Origin: CAWABB01 sp963701735
GTDB taxonomy: Bacteria; Bacteroidota; Ignavibacteria; UBA10030; UBA6906
Direction of reading: 5' to 3'
Assembly (NCBI GenBank): GCA_963701735.1
Contig: CAVPBI010000023.1
Coordinates: forward strand, 248,001 to 312,000
DNA length: 64,000 nucleotides
The position numbers and the translations under genes were made by a program. Below are positions 1-10,316 of this stretch, one piece after another. Each line of letters opens with the position of its first letter. Position 1 is the first letter of the stretch. The notes beneath the pieces were generated by a model, which saw only the letters and a list, made by a program, of their open reading frames with translations, was not told the DNA's origin and searched no databases.

Positions 1-39
1 ATTCCCCGGGTTCTCTCTATTGTGGAATCGATCCCATGA
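1..39 (+). CDS. possible 3' end of an upstream gene (partial)
   Basis: Frame 1 is open from the first base to a TGA at 37-39 that overlaps the nrnA start codon as ATGA. This is the same coupling used at many junctions in this window. Only twelve residues are visible, so no family can be assigned and the reading frame itself is a guess. Confidence 0.25.
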   Translation: MPRVLSIVESIP

Positions 40-1040
40 CCCCGCAGCCGCATACTCAGGCCACCCCCGCAGCGATCGCGGACATCCTCCGCAATCATCA
101 CCGGTTCGTCCTCACCACCCACATCAACCCCGACGGCGACGGCCTCGGATCGGAACTCGCACTCGCCCACTGGCTGCGCGCGCACGGGAAGGATGTCACG
201 ATCCTCAACCACAGCACGACACCGGCCGTCTACCGGTTCCTCGACCCCACGGGCCTCATCCGCACCTATGACGAGCCGGGTGACCGCCAGACCGTGATGG
301 CTGCCGAGGTCATCGTCGTCCTGGACACCAATCACCTTGACCGTCTCCGCTCGCTCGAAGCCGCGGTCCGACAGAGCAGGGCCGTGAAAGTCGTTGTGGA
401 CCACCACCTCGATCCGGCGCCTTTCGCCGAGCACTACCTCCTGGACGACGACGCAACGTCGACGGGCGAGATCGTCTACCGGATCGCCCTCGACTTGTGG
501 GGCGCGGCGATTCCGCCGGAGACCGCCACGGCGCTCTACTGCGCCATCATGACCGACACGGGTTCGTTCCGGTACCCGCGCGTTGACCCGGAGACGTTTC
601 AGATCTGCGCCCACCTGATCCAGTGCGGGGCCGACCCCGTGACCGTGTACGCGGAGGTGTACGAGCGGTGGTCGCCCGGAAGAATCCATCTGCTCGGCCT
701 GATGCTGGAAGGACTGGCCGTGGAGTGCGACGGCAAGCTTGCTCACGTCTCGATCACGCGGGCACAGCTGAAGGACACTGGCACGACCGAGGAAGACACC
801 GACAATTTCACCACGTACCCCATGAGCATCAGGGGCGTCGTTGCAGGGATTCTCTTCCTGGAGCTCCCCGGAGAAGTCAAGATAAGCTTCCGCTCAAAGG
901 GGGACATCCCCATCAACGAGCTTGCCAAGGAGTTCGGCGGGAACGGGCATCGAAACGCCGCGGGCGCGCGCGTTGTCGGTATCCCGATCGATGACGTGAG
1001 GGCCCTGGTCGTCGGGGCCGCAGGCAGGTACGTACGATAG
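36..1040 (+). CDS. nrnA: DHH/DHHA1 phosphoesterase, NrnA-type oligoribonuclease / pAp phosphatase
   Basis: 334 residues, the usual length for NrnA. The N-terminal DHH domain carries metal-binding motifs: HINPDGDGLGS at about 29-39, DTNHLDR at about 97-103, and the name-giving DHH at 122-124 in VVVDHHLDP. The C-terminal DHHA1 domain has GGNGHRNAAG at about 301-310. NrnA enzymes degrade short RNA oligonucleotides to mononucleotides and dephosphorylate 3'-phosphoadenosine 5'-phosphate in the cytoplasm. It starts at an ATG that may overlap the stop of a preceding gene and is followed after 8 bases by pepA, so it is probably part of an operon. The family call is strong. Which substrate dominates cannot be read from sequence. 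Confidence 0.93.
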   Translation: MTPQPHTQATPAAIADILRNHHRFVLTTHINPDGDGLGSELALAHWLRAHGKDVTILNHSTTPAVYRFLDPTGLIRTYDEPGDRQTVMAAEVIVVLDTNHLDRLRSLEAAVRQSRAVKVVVDHHLDPAPFAEHYLLDDDATSTGEIVYRIALDLWGAAIPPETATALYCAIMTDTGSFRYPRVDPETFQICAHLIQCGADPVTVYAEVYERWSPGRIHLLGLMLEGLAVECDGKLAHVSITRAQLKDTGTTEEDTDNFTTYPMSIRGVVAGILFLELPGEVKISFRSKGDIPINELAKEFGGNGHRNAAGARVVGIPIDDVRALVVGAAGRYVR

Positions 1041-1048
1041 GAGAATGC

Positions 1049-2572
1049 ATGATCACCATTTCGCTCGAACACGGAAATCCTGAGCGGACGGATGCGGATG
1101 TGCTCACGATGTTCGCGGTGGAGGACGCCGAATCGCTGACGCTTCTGAAGAGGAGTCTGCGAAGCCGGCTGGGGCGCGCGGCGCGAGTCCTGGACACGAC
1201 GGTCTTCTCGGGCAAACCCGGCCAGGTCCTCACCCTCCACCCCCCCGATTGGCCTGCGGTCAGTCTGCTGCTGGTGGGCGTCGGACCTTCCGAAGGCATC
1301 ACGCTGGAGCGGTTGAGGAAGGGCGCGGCGGTCGCCGCCAAGGCGGCGCGATCTCTGGGTGCAACATCGGTCGCCATTGCAGAGCCGGATCCGACGTTCC
1401 TCGCGCCGGCTCCGAGCCTGAAAGGCGACACCGTGTGGGAGGAGATCGGAACGGCGTTGACCGAAGGGATCCTCCTCGGCCTCTACCGTTATGACCGTTA
1501 CAAGACTGCGAAGAACGACAATGGTGGGAAGCTCACCCGGGCCGTCATCGTCAGCCGTTCAAGGCTGCGTCTTGCCGACCTCAAACGGGGATCTGCCCGG
1601 GGGCGGATCATCGCCGACGCAGTCTACCTGGCGCGCGACCTTGCAAATGGGCCTGCCAACGAGATCTATCCGGAATCGCTGGCGAAGAAGGCACGCGACG
1701 TGGGCCGCAGAACAGGCGTCCGGGTGACAGTCCTGGACACGCCTGAGATTCGCACATTGAAGATGGGCGGACTCCTCGGCGTGTCTGCGGGAAGCGCCCG
1801 CCCGCCGCGGTTCATCATCATGGAGCACAACCGCGGCCGCAAGGGCGGGACGGTCATCCTCGTCGGCAAGGGCGTGACATTTGATTCCGGCGGCATCTCG
1901 ATCAAGCCGTCCGCTGGCATGGCAGAGATGCGCATGGACATGTCCGGCGCGGCCGCCGTCATTGCCACCATGCAGGCCATAGCGCAGCTGAAGATTCCCC
2001 TGCACGTCGTCGGTCTGATCCCGGCCACCGAGAACCTCCCGAGCGGGACAGCGATGAAGCCCGGGGACATCCTGACCCACATCAACGGGATGACGTCGGA
2101 GGTCGACAACACCGACGCGGAGGGCCGCCTGATCCTTGCCGACGCGATTGCGTACGCGCAGAGATACTCGCCCGACATCGTCATCGATCTTGCGACCCTC
2201 ACCGGCGCCTGCGTCGTCGCCCTCGGCCATGTCGCGGCGGGCATGATGGGGACGAGCGACCCGCACATGGCCCGGCTCAAGCACGCCGGGGAGAGAACCA
2301 ACGAACGCGTCTGGGAGCTGCCGCTGTTCGAAGAGTACGAGCGGTTCATACGCAGCGACGTCGCCGACGTCAAGAATGTCGGCGGCCGCTGGGCAGGGGC
2401 CATTACAGGCGCATTGTTCCTGAAGAAGTTCGCCGGATCCATGCCGTGGATTCATCTGGATATTGCGGGCCCCGCGATGATCGAGGACGCAGGCGAGTAT
2501 ACCCCGCGGGGCGGTTCCGGGTACGGCGTGCGCCTGCTTACGGAATACCTGAGCCGGTGGAAGAAACAATGA
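1049..2572 (+). CDS. pepA: leucyl aminopeptidase (M17 family, PepA)
   Basis: 507 residues, typical of M17 cytosol aminopeptidases, which remove N-terminal residues from peptides using two metal ions. The diagnostic NTDAEGRL signature lies at about residues 354-361. The metal-binding and catalytic-lysine stretch VGKGVTFDSGG lies at about 272-282, and DLATLTGA follows in the C-terminal catalytic domain. The divergent N-terminal domain is as expected for the family. An AGGAG ribosome-binding site sits five bases before the ATG. The stop TGA overlaps the start of the next gene as ATGA, so the GWxTD gene is likely translationally coupled. Confidence 0.95.
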   Translation: MITISLEHGNPERTDADVLTMFAVEDAESLTLLKRSLRSRLGRAARVLDTTVFSGKPGQVLTLHPPDWPAVSLLLVGVGPSEGITLERLRKGAAVAAKAARSLGATSVAIAEPDPTFLAPAPSLKGDTVWEEIGTALTEGILLGLYRYDRYKTAKNDNGGKLTRAVIVSRSRLRLADLKRGSARGRIIADAVYLARDLANGPANEIYPESLAKKARDVGRRTGVRVTVLDTPEIRTLKMGGLLGVSAGSARPPRFIIMEHNRGRKGGTVILVGKGVTFDSGGISIKPSAGMAEMRMDMSGAAAVIATMQAIAQLKIPLHVVGLIPATENLPSGTAMKPGDILTHINGMTSEVDNTDAEGRLILADAIAYAQRYSPDIVIDLATLTGACVVALGHVAAGMMGTSDPHMARLKHAGERTNERVWELPLFEEYERFIRSDVADVKNVGGRWAGAITGALFLKKFAGSMPWIHLDIAGPAMIEDAGEYTPRGGSGYGVRLLTEYLSRWKKQ

Positions 2573-3993
2573 TAGCCCGGAAGACACATATCGCCGATCT
2601 GATCCAATGCGGGCCGGCGCGCCGAAGGTCGGTGCCCCGTGGACTGTTGTGTCTCGGACTGCTCGTCCTGGGTCCGGTCCTCGGGGCGGCTCAGCCCGAG
2701 GGACGGGGGCCATCCCAGGCTCCCGGATCCGCAATCATGATCGAGTCCTTTGCGCGCGGCCCGGCCGATTCTGCCCGGGGCCTTGTCGACATCTTTTTCC
2801 GCATCGAGGCCGGATTCTTCGTCCCCGTCAGGAACACCGGCACAGACGCCGGGATGCCCTACGTGCGGCGCGGTGAGGTGCTGATCGAGCTTATTGACTC
2901 GACCGGTATGACGCGCGCACGTGATCTCGCGCGACTGGAACGGGGCGGGTCGGAAAACGAGCGCCTCCGTCCGGGGACCGAATGGTTCCAGGGAGGCTTC
3001 ACGGTTGGCGTCCCGTACGGAACCTATTCAATGCTGGTCGAGGTGACCGACTCCGAATCGCAGCGCTCCACTACTGACCGGTCCCGGCGCGTCCGCGTTG
3101 TGCCCCAGGCAGCCGGACCCGAGGGCGATGCCGCAGGCATCTTTGTCGAAACACCCACCCCGGGAACCAGCCGTGATACGCTGCGGATCCACAACTATGG
3201 CGGCGATGTCCTGTTCGGGTCGGGGGTATCGATGTACGTCGAGCTCCCGAAGGGATCACCGGCCGATTCTTCCATCGATGTGGCAGTCCGATACGAGATG
3301 GTGCTTCCGGGCGAGGACGATGCCGTGTTCGTCGGGGCAGATACAGCCCTGGGGATTCGCCCGATCCTCCGCAATCGTCCCACGCGCACGTCGGACACCC
3401 TCGGCATGGCGTATGTGACGCGCGGCGACCAGCAGCCGCAGGTACGGGCGCTTGAGATTCCGCTGGGCACGCAGCGCCTGCCGCTCAGGAGATACCGGCT
3501 GACTGCAACGGTCATACGGGGATCCGAGCCGCTCACCTTCAGGCGCGAGTTTCGGATGATCTGGCCGGACATGCCCCGGTCCCTGCGCAACGTGGACGAC
3601 GCGATCACCGCCCTCCGGTACGTTGCGCCCGAGGCGACCGTCGATTCGCTTCTCGAGGGGCCGCTCGAGGCCCGTTGGGCTCACCTCGAAGGATTCTGGA
3701 AGCCGAGGGATCGCTCTCCCGACACGGCACCGAACGAAGTCATGACAGAGTACTACCGGCGGGTTGACCATGCCCGCGAGACCTTCGGGACGCTCCGGCA
3801 GCAGGACGGCTTTCTGACCGACCGAGGAAGGATCTACGTCCTGCACGGCCCTCCCACAAACACCGAACGGTCGCTGGATCCGACCGAAGGATTCCGGGAG
3901 GTCTGGACGTACGCCCGCGGGAGCAAGACGTTCATCTTCGTTGACAGAACGAAGACGGGTGATTACATTCTGTTGCAGCGCCCTGCACAATGA
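2569..3993 (+). CDS. GWxTD domain-containing exported protein
   Basis: 474 residues from an ATG that overlaps the pepA stop. An in-frame upstream ATG at 2446 lies inside pepA and was rejected. A positively charged N-terminus and hydrophobic stretch LLCLGLLVLGPVLG look like a signal peptide, so the protein is probably periplasmic. The C-terminal region has GFLTDRGRIYVLHGPP at about 414-429, which matches the GWxTD domain of Bacteroidota, Chlorobiota and related phyla, with Phe replacing the family's Trp. The middle is probably beta-rich. Function of the family is unknown. The stop overlaps the pdxA start as ATGA, so it belongs to the nrnA-pepA-pdxA-ftsE run. Confidence 0.85.
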   Translation: MIARKTHIADLIQCGPARRRSVPRGLLCLGLLVLGPVLGAAQPEGRGPSQAPGSAIMIESFARGPADSARGLVDIFFRIEAGFFVPVRNTGTDAGMPYVRRGEVLIELIDSTGMTRARDLARLERGGSENERLRPGTEWFQGGFTVGVPYGTYSMLVEVTDSESQRSTTDRSRRVRVVPQAAGPEGDAAGIFVETPTPGTSRDTLRIHNYGGDVLFGSGVSMYVELPKGSPADSSIDVAVRYEMVLPGEDDAVFVGADTALGIRPILRNRPTRTSDTLGMAYVTRGDQQPQVRALEIPLGTQRLPLRRYRLTATVIRGSEPLTFRREFRMIWPDMPRSLRNVDDAITALRYVAPEATVDSLLEGPLEARWAHLEGFWKPRDRSPDTAPNEVMTEYYRRVDHARETFGTLRQQDGFLTDRGRIYVLHGPPTNTERSLDPTEGFREVWTYARGSKTFIFVDRTKTGDYILLQRPAQ

Positions 3994-4986
3994 AACCACG
4001 GGTTGCCATCACGATCGGAGACTACAACGGCGTCGGTCCGGAGGTAGTCCTCAGGAGTCTCCCCGCAGTGCGGAGGCACGTCACCCCCGTGCTCGTCGGT
4101 CCTGAGAAGGCCTGGTCCGCGTGGTCGCGACGACTCGGACTTCCAGACCCTGCCGCCGAAACGCGCACGGGGAGGGCAGGCAGTGGACATCATCGACCCG
4201 GGACCGGGAGCAGGATTGCGGATCAGTCCGGGGAAGATCGACCGCGTGGCAGGCCTTGCGGCCGCCGCCGCGCTCGAAACAGCTGTCAGGCTTGCGGAAG
4301 GCGGCACCGTTGACGCAATCGTCACCGGGCCCCTGTCAAAGCGGGGTCTCCATCTCGCCGGGTTTCCTGTCCCGGGCCAGACGGAGTTCCTCCAGGAACT
4401 GACGGGCGCACCGTCGGTCGCGATGATGCTGGTCCATGGCGGGTTTCGCGTCGGCCTGGTCACGATCCACGAACCTCTGAAGAATGTCCCGGCACTCATT
4501 ACGAGGCGTGCGTTGATACAGCGGATCGGCGTCCTTTCGGCCGCGCTGAGAATCGACTGGGGCATCGCCCGACCGAGGCTTGCGGTGCTCGCTCTCAATC
4601 CGCATGCCGGTGAGGGTGGGGATCTCGGGCGGGAAGAGCTGGAGGTCATTCTTCCGGCACTTGCCTGGCTCCGGAAGCATCGCACGGACGTGGACGGGCC
4701 GTTCCCTGCGGACGCATTCTTCGCGCGGCGCATGGAACAGAAATTCGATCTCGTCGTCGCGATGTATCACGATCAGGGGCTGATCCCGCTCAAGGTCGCA
4801 GCCCGCGGCGCCGGTGTGAACGTCACGGCGGGGCTCCCGATCGTCCGTACGTCGCCGGACCACGGGACCGCCTTCGATATCGCGGGACGGGGCGTCGCCG
4901 AACCGGCAAGCATGATCGCCGCGATCACACTGGCCGCCCGGCTCTGGACCGGCCGCATGCAGTCCGCCGGGGGGTCGAAGCCATGA
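3990..4986 (+). CDS. pdxA: 4-hydroxythreonine-4-phosphate dehydrogenase PdxA (frameshifted)
   Basis: Pyridoxal-5'-phosphate biosynthesis enzyme that oxidises 4-phosphohydroxy-L-threonine with NAD. The N-terminus (MKPRVAITIGDYNGVGPEVV) is in one frame and the rest, from about 4173, in the +1 frame. The second part has VTGPLSKRGL and the metal and substrate motif YHDQGLIPLK, then GLPIVRTSPDHGTAFDIAG. Removing one G from the GGGG run at 4169-4172 restores a 331-residue protein, the normal PdxA length. This suggests a sequencing insertion rather than true loss. It overlaps its neighbours at both ends (ATGA), and the next gene starts at 4983. Confidence 0.9.
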
Positions 4987-5645
4987 TCCGGTTCACCAAC
5001 GTCACGCTGGCATTCGATCGACACACGGTGCTCGACGACGTGTCATTCGAGGTCCGACCGGGGGAGTTCGCGTTCCTGGTGGGACAGACCGGCTCCGGGA
5101 AGAGCACGATCCTGCGGCTGATGTACATGGACCTCCTCCCGACGCGCGGCGTGGTCACCGTAGGCAAGTACAACTCGTCGCTGATCACGAGGCCTGAGCA
5201 ACCCTACCTTCGCAGAACGCTCGGTATCGTGTTTCAGGATTTCCGATTGCTCGAGGACAGGGACGTCTTTGACAATGTCGCGTTCACGCTGCATGTCACC
5301 GGAACGCCGGCGAAGGACATCAAGAAACGGGTGCTCCGGGCGCTGGCCGACGTGGGGCTCACCCACCACCGCCACAAGCATGCCCACGAGCTTTCGGGGG
5401 GAGAACAGCAGCGGCTGGTGATCGCCCGCGCGCTCGTCAACAACCCCAGCTTCCTCCTGGCGGACGAACCCACCGGCAACCTGGATCCGCTCACCTCGCG
5501 CGAGATCCTTCAGCTCCTGAAGGACATCAACACGCGCGGGACCGCGGTCATCATGGCCACGCACAACTACGATCTGATCCGGAAGAGCAACGAGCGGGTG
5601 CTGCAGGTGAGGGAGGCGAAGGTGTACGAGGTGGAGAGGAAGTAG
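4983..5645 (+). CDS. ftsE: FtsE-like cell-division ABC transporter ATP-binding protein
   Basis: 220 residues, a stand-alone ABC ATPase of FtsE size. Walker A is GQTGSGKST at 34-42, the ABC signature LSGGEQQR at 137-144 and Walker B with D-loop FLLADEPTGNLD at 157-168, followed by the switch His in MATHNYDL. FtsE works with the membrane protein FtsX to control peptidoglycan hydrolases at the division site. No ftsX follows: the gene ends against a convergent NifU-like gene. Its start overlaps pdxA. The FtsE/LolD-type assignment rests on general similarity, so another small ABC ATPase subfamily is possible. Confidence 0.85.
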   Translation: MIRFTNVTLAFDRHTVLDDVSFEVRPGEFAFLVGQTGSGKSTILRLMYMDLLPTRGVVTVGKYNSSLITRPEQPYLRRTLGIVFQDFRLLEDRDVFDNVAFTLHVTGTPAKDIKKRVLRALADVGLTHHRHKHAHELSGGEQQRLVIARALVNNPSFLLADEPTGNLDPLTSREILQLLKDINTRGTAVIMATHNYDLIRKSNERVLQVREAKVYEVERK

Positions 5646-5707
5646 CGGCGCCTCTGTGGCGGCGTCAACGTCGGCGCCGTCAATGCAGGCGGGTCAACGC
5701 GGGTGCG

Positions 5708-5941
5708 TCAGGATGTTACCGCCTCGACGCGCTTCACTTCCGGCATCCCGTGCATTATCGCGCGTTCAACGCCTGCCCGGAGCGTCAGCTGCGACAACGG
5801 ACAGACCGCGCACGTCCCCAGCCATTGAACCTCCACAACACCCTCGGGTCTGAACCGCCGGAATACCACATCCCCGCCGTCCGCGCGCAGATACGGCCGC
5901 GCCATGTCAAGACAGTGTTCGATTCTTTCTTCGAAGGTCAT
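5708..5941 (-). CDS. NifU C-terminal domain-like Fe-S cluster assembly protein
   Basis: 77 residues, a single NifU C-terminal domain. The typical RPYLRADGGDV lies at 15-25, and the CxxC pair (Cys44 and Cys47 in TCAVCPLS) is the predicted transient [4Fe-4S] binding site. Such stand-alone proteins act as Fe-S scaffolds or carriers. It lies 24 bases downstream of the Mrp-type ATPase gene on the same strand. That gene also encodes an N-terminal Fe-S assembly domain, which supports a joint role in cluster transfer. The gene converges with ftsE. Confidence 0.88.
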   Translation of the reverse strand: MTFEERIEHCLDMARPYLRADGGDVVFRRFRPEGVVEVQWLGTCAVCPLSQLTLRAGVERAIMHGMPEVKRVEAVTS

Positions 5942-5965
5942 GCTCGCCCTTCGAGCGCCGTGCGC

Positions 5966-7042
5966 TCAGAGTTGAATGTCGACGGCCGTCGATTCCTGCT
6001 GCGCGTGCCGGATGCTGATCTGCGCGGCCATGTTGCGCGCAATCGTCCGGATGATCCGCGCGTGTTCGCCCTCCTCCAGCACGATGGGCCGCCCCGTGTC
6101 GCCGCTGACCCTGATCTGGGTGTACAGCGGGATGGCACCGAGGAACGGCACGCCAAGCTCGCTCGCCGACCGCTCTCCTCCCCCGGTGTCGAAGATGTTG
6201 TCACGGTGCCCGCACGCGGAGCAGATGTGATAGCTCATGTTCTCGATGATCCCGAGGACCGGGACGTTCACCTTCCCGAACATCGCGAAACCTTTCCGCG
6301 CGTCGGCGAGCGAAATGTCCTGTGGCGTCGTGACGACGACGGCCCCGGTGAGCGGAATCGTCTGGACGAGCGTGAGCTGGATGTCGCCCGTCCCCGGGGG
6401 GAGGTCGAACACGAGATAGTCGAGCTCGCCCCAATCCACGTCGGACATGAACTGCTTCACCGCGCCGCTCGCCATCGGCCCTCTCCAGATGACGGCCTGC
6501 ATCGGATCCACCAGGAAGCCGATGGACATCACCTTCACGCCGAACTTCTCCATCGGCTGAAGGCGCGTCCCCCGGACCTGCGGCCGGCCGGTGATGCCCA
6601 TCATGAGCGGGATGCTCGGGCCGTAGATGTCCGCGTCCACAAGCCCCACCCTGCCTCCGTCCCGCGCAAGCGCCACCGCGAGGTTGACGGCAACCGTCGA
6701 CTTCCCGACGCCGCCCTTCCCGGACGCGACCGCGATGGTATTCTTGACTCCGGGGAGCACGGCCTCCTTCTGGCGGTTGTCGTGCGGCCGCACGTTGGAG
6801 GTCATCTGCACGTCCACGGCGGTGACCTCCGGAAACGCGGCACGAACCGCGCTGACCGCCGCGTCCTTCAACTCGTCCCGGACGGGACAGGCGGGCGTCG
6901 TGAGCTCGATGGAGAAGCTGACGGCGCTCCCCTCGATCGCGACATCCTTGACGAAATTCAGCGCGACGATGTCGCGATGGAGGTCGGGGTCTTTGACGAC
7001 CCGGAGGGCGTTCAGGACGCCCGCCGTGGTGATGGAACTCAT
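5966..7042 (-). CDS. mrp: Mrp/ApbC family Fe-S cluster carrier ATPase
   Basis: 358 residues. An N-terminal MIP18-like (DUF59) domain at about 4-80 is followed by a P-loop ATPase with the deviant Walker A GKGGVGKS at 108-115. A CxxC pair (Cys274, Cys277 in CSACG) is where ApbC/Nbp35 dimers bridge a [4Fe-4S] cluster. The family loads Fe-S clusters onto apoproteins in the cytoplasm. It lies between kbl and the NifU-like gene on the same strand. All family residues are present. Confidence 0.95.
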   Translation of the reverse strand: MSSITTAGVLNALRVVKDPDLHRDIVALNFVKDVAIEGSAVSFSIELTTPACPVRDELKDAAVSAVRAAFPEVTAVDVQMTSNVRPHDNRQKEAVLPGVKNTIAVASGKGGVGKSTVAVNLAVALARDGGRVGLVDADIYGPSIPLMMGITGRPQVRGTRLQPMEKFGVKVMSIGFLVDPMQAVIWRGPMASGAVKQFMSDVDWGELDYLVFDLPPGTGDIQLTLVQTIPLTGAVVVTTPQDISLADARKGFAMFGKVNVPVLGIIENMSYHICSACGHRDNIFDTGGGERSASELGVPFLGAIPLYTQIRVSGDTGRPIVLEEGEHARIIRTIARNMAAQISIRHAQQESTAVDIQL

Positions 7043-7098
7043 ACGCTCAGCACCTCAGTAGGTTCGTTGGGGTGACGACGCACTTCTTCTCAAACACC

Positions 7099-8322
<1,224 letters not shown>

Positions 8323-8392
8323 GGTAGCTTCTCCTGGTCATGGTCAGTACGTCGCGGGACTCGCTCTCCCGGCAGTCGCGCCACAGTGGATT

Positions 8393-9790
8393 TCACGCCT
8401 CGGCCCGCCTCACGAGCCGCGCGGCAAAGGAACCGTCCATGCCGTGCTTGTGCGGGAGTGTTTCGACGAACCCTTCGTCATTCACGAGCCCGCTGCTGAT
8501 GAGTACGCGCGCATCCTCGAGGGCAAACTCGGGATGACGATCAAGAAACGCACGGACCATGCGCTGGTTTTCCTCCGGCTCGGTCGTGCAGGTGCTATAT
8601 ACCAGCACCCCTCCCGGGCGCAGCAACGATGCGGCGTTGTCCATCAGGTGCGCCTGGAGTGCTGCGAGTTTGATGATGTCCGAGGTGTCCCTCTTCCATT
8701 TCATGTCCGGCTTCTTTGCGAGAACCCCCAGACCGGAACATGGCGCGTCCAGGAGAACCCTGTCCGCGGGCTGGTCGACGGTCAACGTCGCGCCGTCGGC
8801 CTCCAGGAACCGCACGCTGGTCACGCCGAGCCGTTCGCACGCGCCCTTGAGCTGGGACAACTTGACGGCATACTTGTCCACGGCGAGGATGTCGCCTTTG
8901 TCGCCCATCAGCTCAGCCAGATGCGTGGTCTTCCCTCCTGGCGCGGCGCACAGATCGACCACGCGCTGGCCCGGTTTGGGATCGAGGAGGATGGACGGAA
9001 GCGCCGCGCTCTCGTCCTGGATCGTGAAGAAGCCGTTCCGGAACAGTTCCATCTGGCCGATTCGGGTGAGGCCGCGGGTCCGCAGGATATACGGGATGTG
9101 TACGGAGCCCGTATAGGAGATCTGCTGCTCGTCGAGTCTGGCGAGGAATCCGGGGATATCGGTTTTGAGCTGGTTGATGCGGATCGTGAGGGGCGGACGC
9201 TCGTTGCTCGCCTGGAGCAGGGCCCGTGTCTCTTCGGGCCCGAAGCGCGGCAACCAGCGCTTCACGACCCAGTGAGGCTGGGAGTAGTACACGGCGAGAT
9301 ACTGGACTTCGTCTTCAGCCGGGTCCGGATACCGGATGCCGTCGATGTTCCGGATGATGTTCCGGAGGACGGCGTTCACCAGGCCTGCCGGCTTTTCGCC
9401 GCGGATCCGCTTGACGAACTCCACGGCCTCGTTGACCGCCGCCGGGTGGGGGACTCTGTCGAGGAAGAGGATCTGGTAGAGCGCCACGCGCATGGCGTTC
9501 TTCAGGTTGATCTCCGCCTTGGCAAACGAGCCGTGAGAGAACCCGTTCAGGATCCAGTCGAGCCGGTTCTGCCATCGCAGGACCCCGTGCACGATTTCTG
9601 TCAGGAGCCCCTTGTCGAGGTCGCTGAGATCGGTCGATTTCAGTTCGGTATCGAGGACCCTGTCGAGGTACGAATCCGTGCGCTCGACACGGTTCAGGAC
9701 CTTGACGGCAGTCCCTCTGGCGCCTGCATACAGCAAGTGCGGCTCCTGGGGGGTCGGGTTGTCCGCGCGCGAGGGCGTACCGGTAGTCAT
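8393..9790 (-). CDS. rsmB: 16S rRNA (cytosine(967)-C(5))-methyltransferase RsmB
   Basis: 465 residues. An N-terminal NusB-like RNA-binding domain (about 24-160) is followed by a Rossmann methyltransferase. The AdoMet motif is DLCAAPGGKT at 279-288. The two catalytic cysteines of m5C methyltransferases are C351 in DAPCSGLG and C401 in YSTCT. Fusion of the NusB domain to the NOL1/NOP2/sun domain is diagnostic for RsmB. The start at 9790 is the first ATG in frame and gives the expected length. Confidence 0.95.
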   Translation of the reverse strand: MTTGTPSRADNPTPQEPHLLYAGARGTAVKVLNRVERTDSYLDRVLDTELKSTDLSDLDKGLLTEIVHGVLRWQNRLDWILNGFSHGSFAKAEINLKNAMRVALYQILFLDRVPHPAAVNEAVEFVKRIRGEKPAGLVNAVLRNIIRNIDGIRYPDPAEDEVQYLAVYYSQPHWVVKRWLPRFGPEETRALLQASNERPPLTIRINQLKTDIPGFLARLDEQQISYTGSVHIPYILRTRGLTRIGQMELFRNGFFTIQDESAALPSILLDPKPGQRVVDLCAAPGGKTTHLAELMGDKGDILAVDKYAVKLSQLKGACERLGVTSVRFLEADGATLTVDQPADRVLLDAPCSGLGVLAKKPDMKWKRDTSDIIKLAALQAHLMDNAASLLRPGGVLVYSTCTTEPEENQRMVRAFLDRHPEFALEDARVLISSGLVNDEGFVETLPHKHGMDGSFAARLVRRAEA

Positions 9791-9929
9791 GCGCGCCGAC
9801 GGGAGAAGTGAACGATTCCGGGGAAATGCTGCCGCTGCGGGCTCATAGGCTGGTAGAAGTCACACACGAACGGTCGGGAGGGCGGAGCGGCGCGAGGCCA
9901 CTCCGCGCGATCCCTCTCAGCAGCGGACG

Positions 9930-10151
9930 TCAGGCAGCCGGCGCAGCAGCCGGCTTCTTCGAATACTTCTTGTTGTACCGCTCAACCCGGCCAGCGGAGT
10001 CGACCAGCTTCTGACGGCCCGTAAAGAACGGATGGCAGGCCGAGCAGATTTCGATCTTGAGGTTGCCGGTGGTCGACCGCGTCTCGAACGTGTTGCCGCA
10101 CACGCAGGTGACGACCGCCTTCTTGTATTCGGGATGAATCCCGTCTTTCAT
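9930..10151 (-). CDS. rpmE: 50S ribosomal protein bL31 (zinc-binding type)
   Basis: 73 residues starting MKDGIHPEYKKAVVTC. I chose this ATG over one eight codons upstream because AAGGAG lies seven bases before it and because bL31 proteins begin this way. Four zinc-ligand cysteines (16, 18, 36, 39) make it the C+ form, which is normally expressed under zinc-replete conditions. The tail is alanine-rich. It is the first gene of the leftward run leading to rsmB. Confidence 0.96.
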   Translation of the reverse strand: MKDGIHPEYKKAVVTCVCGNTFETRSTTGNLKIEICSACHPFFTGRQKLVDSAGRVERYNKKYSKKPAAAPAA

Positions 10152-10238
10152 GGGCTGCTCCTTGCACGAACTCATTCACATCAATTGCAGGATATTCAAT
10201 ATACGACTTCCCCCCACGTGTTGCAACCGTGGCCTCCC

Positions 10239-10267
10239 TTGCAATTCCGGAGCGATTTCGATAGATT
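10239..10267 (+). promoter_or_regulatory. putative sigma-70-type promoter for the PorV-like gene
   Basis: TTGCAA at 10239-10244 and TAGATT at 10262-10267, separated by exactly 17 bp, about 50 bases before the coding start. This was found by eye; no transcript evidence. Confidence 0.45.
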
Positions 10268-10316
10268 GGCGTCTGCTACTGTACGCAGGTTTCCAGGAAT
10301 GAAGGGGTTGTCATCG

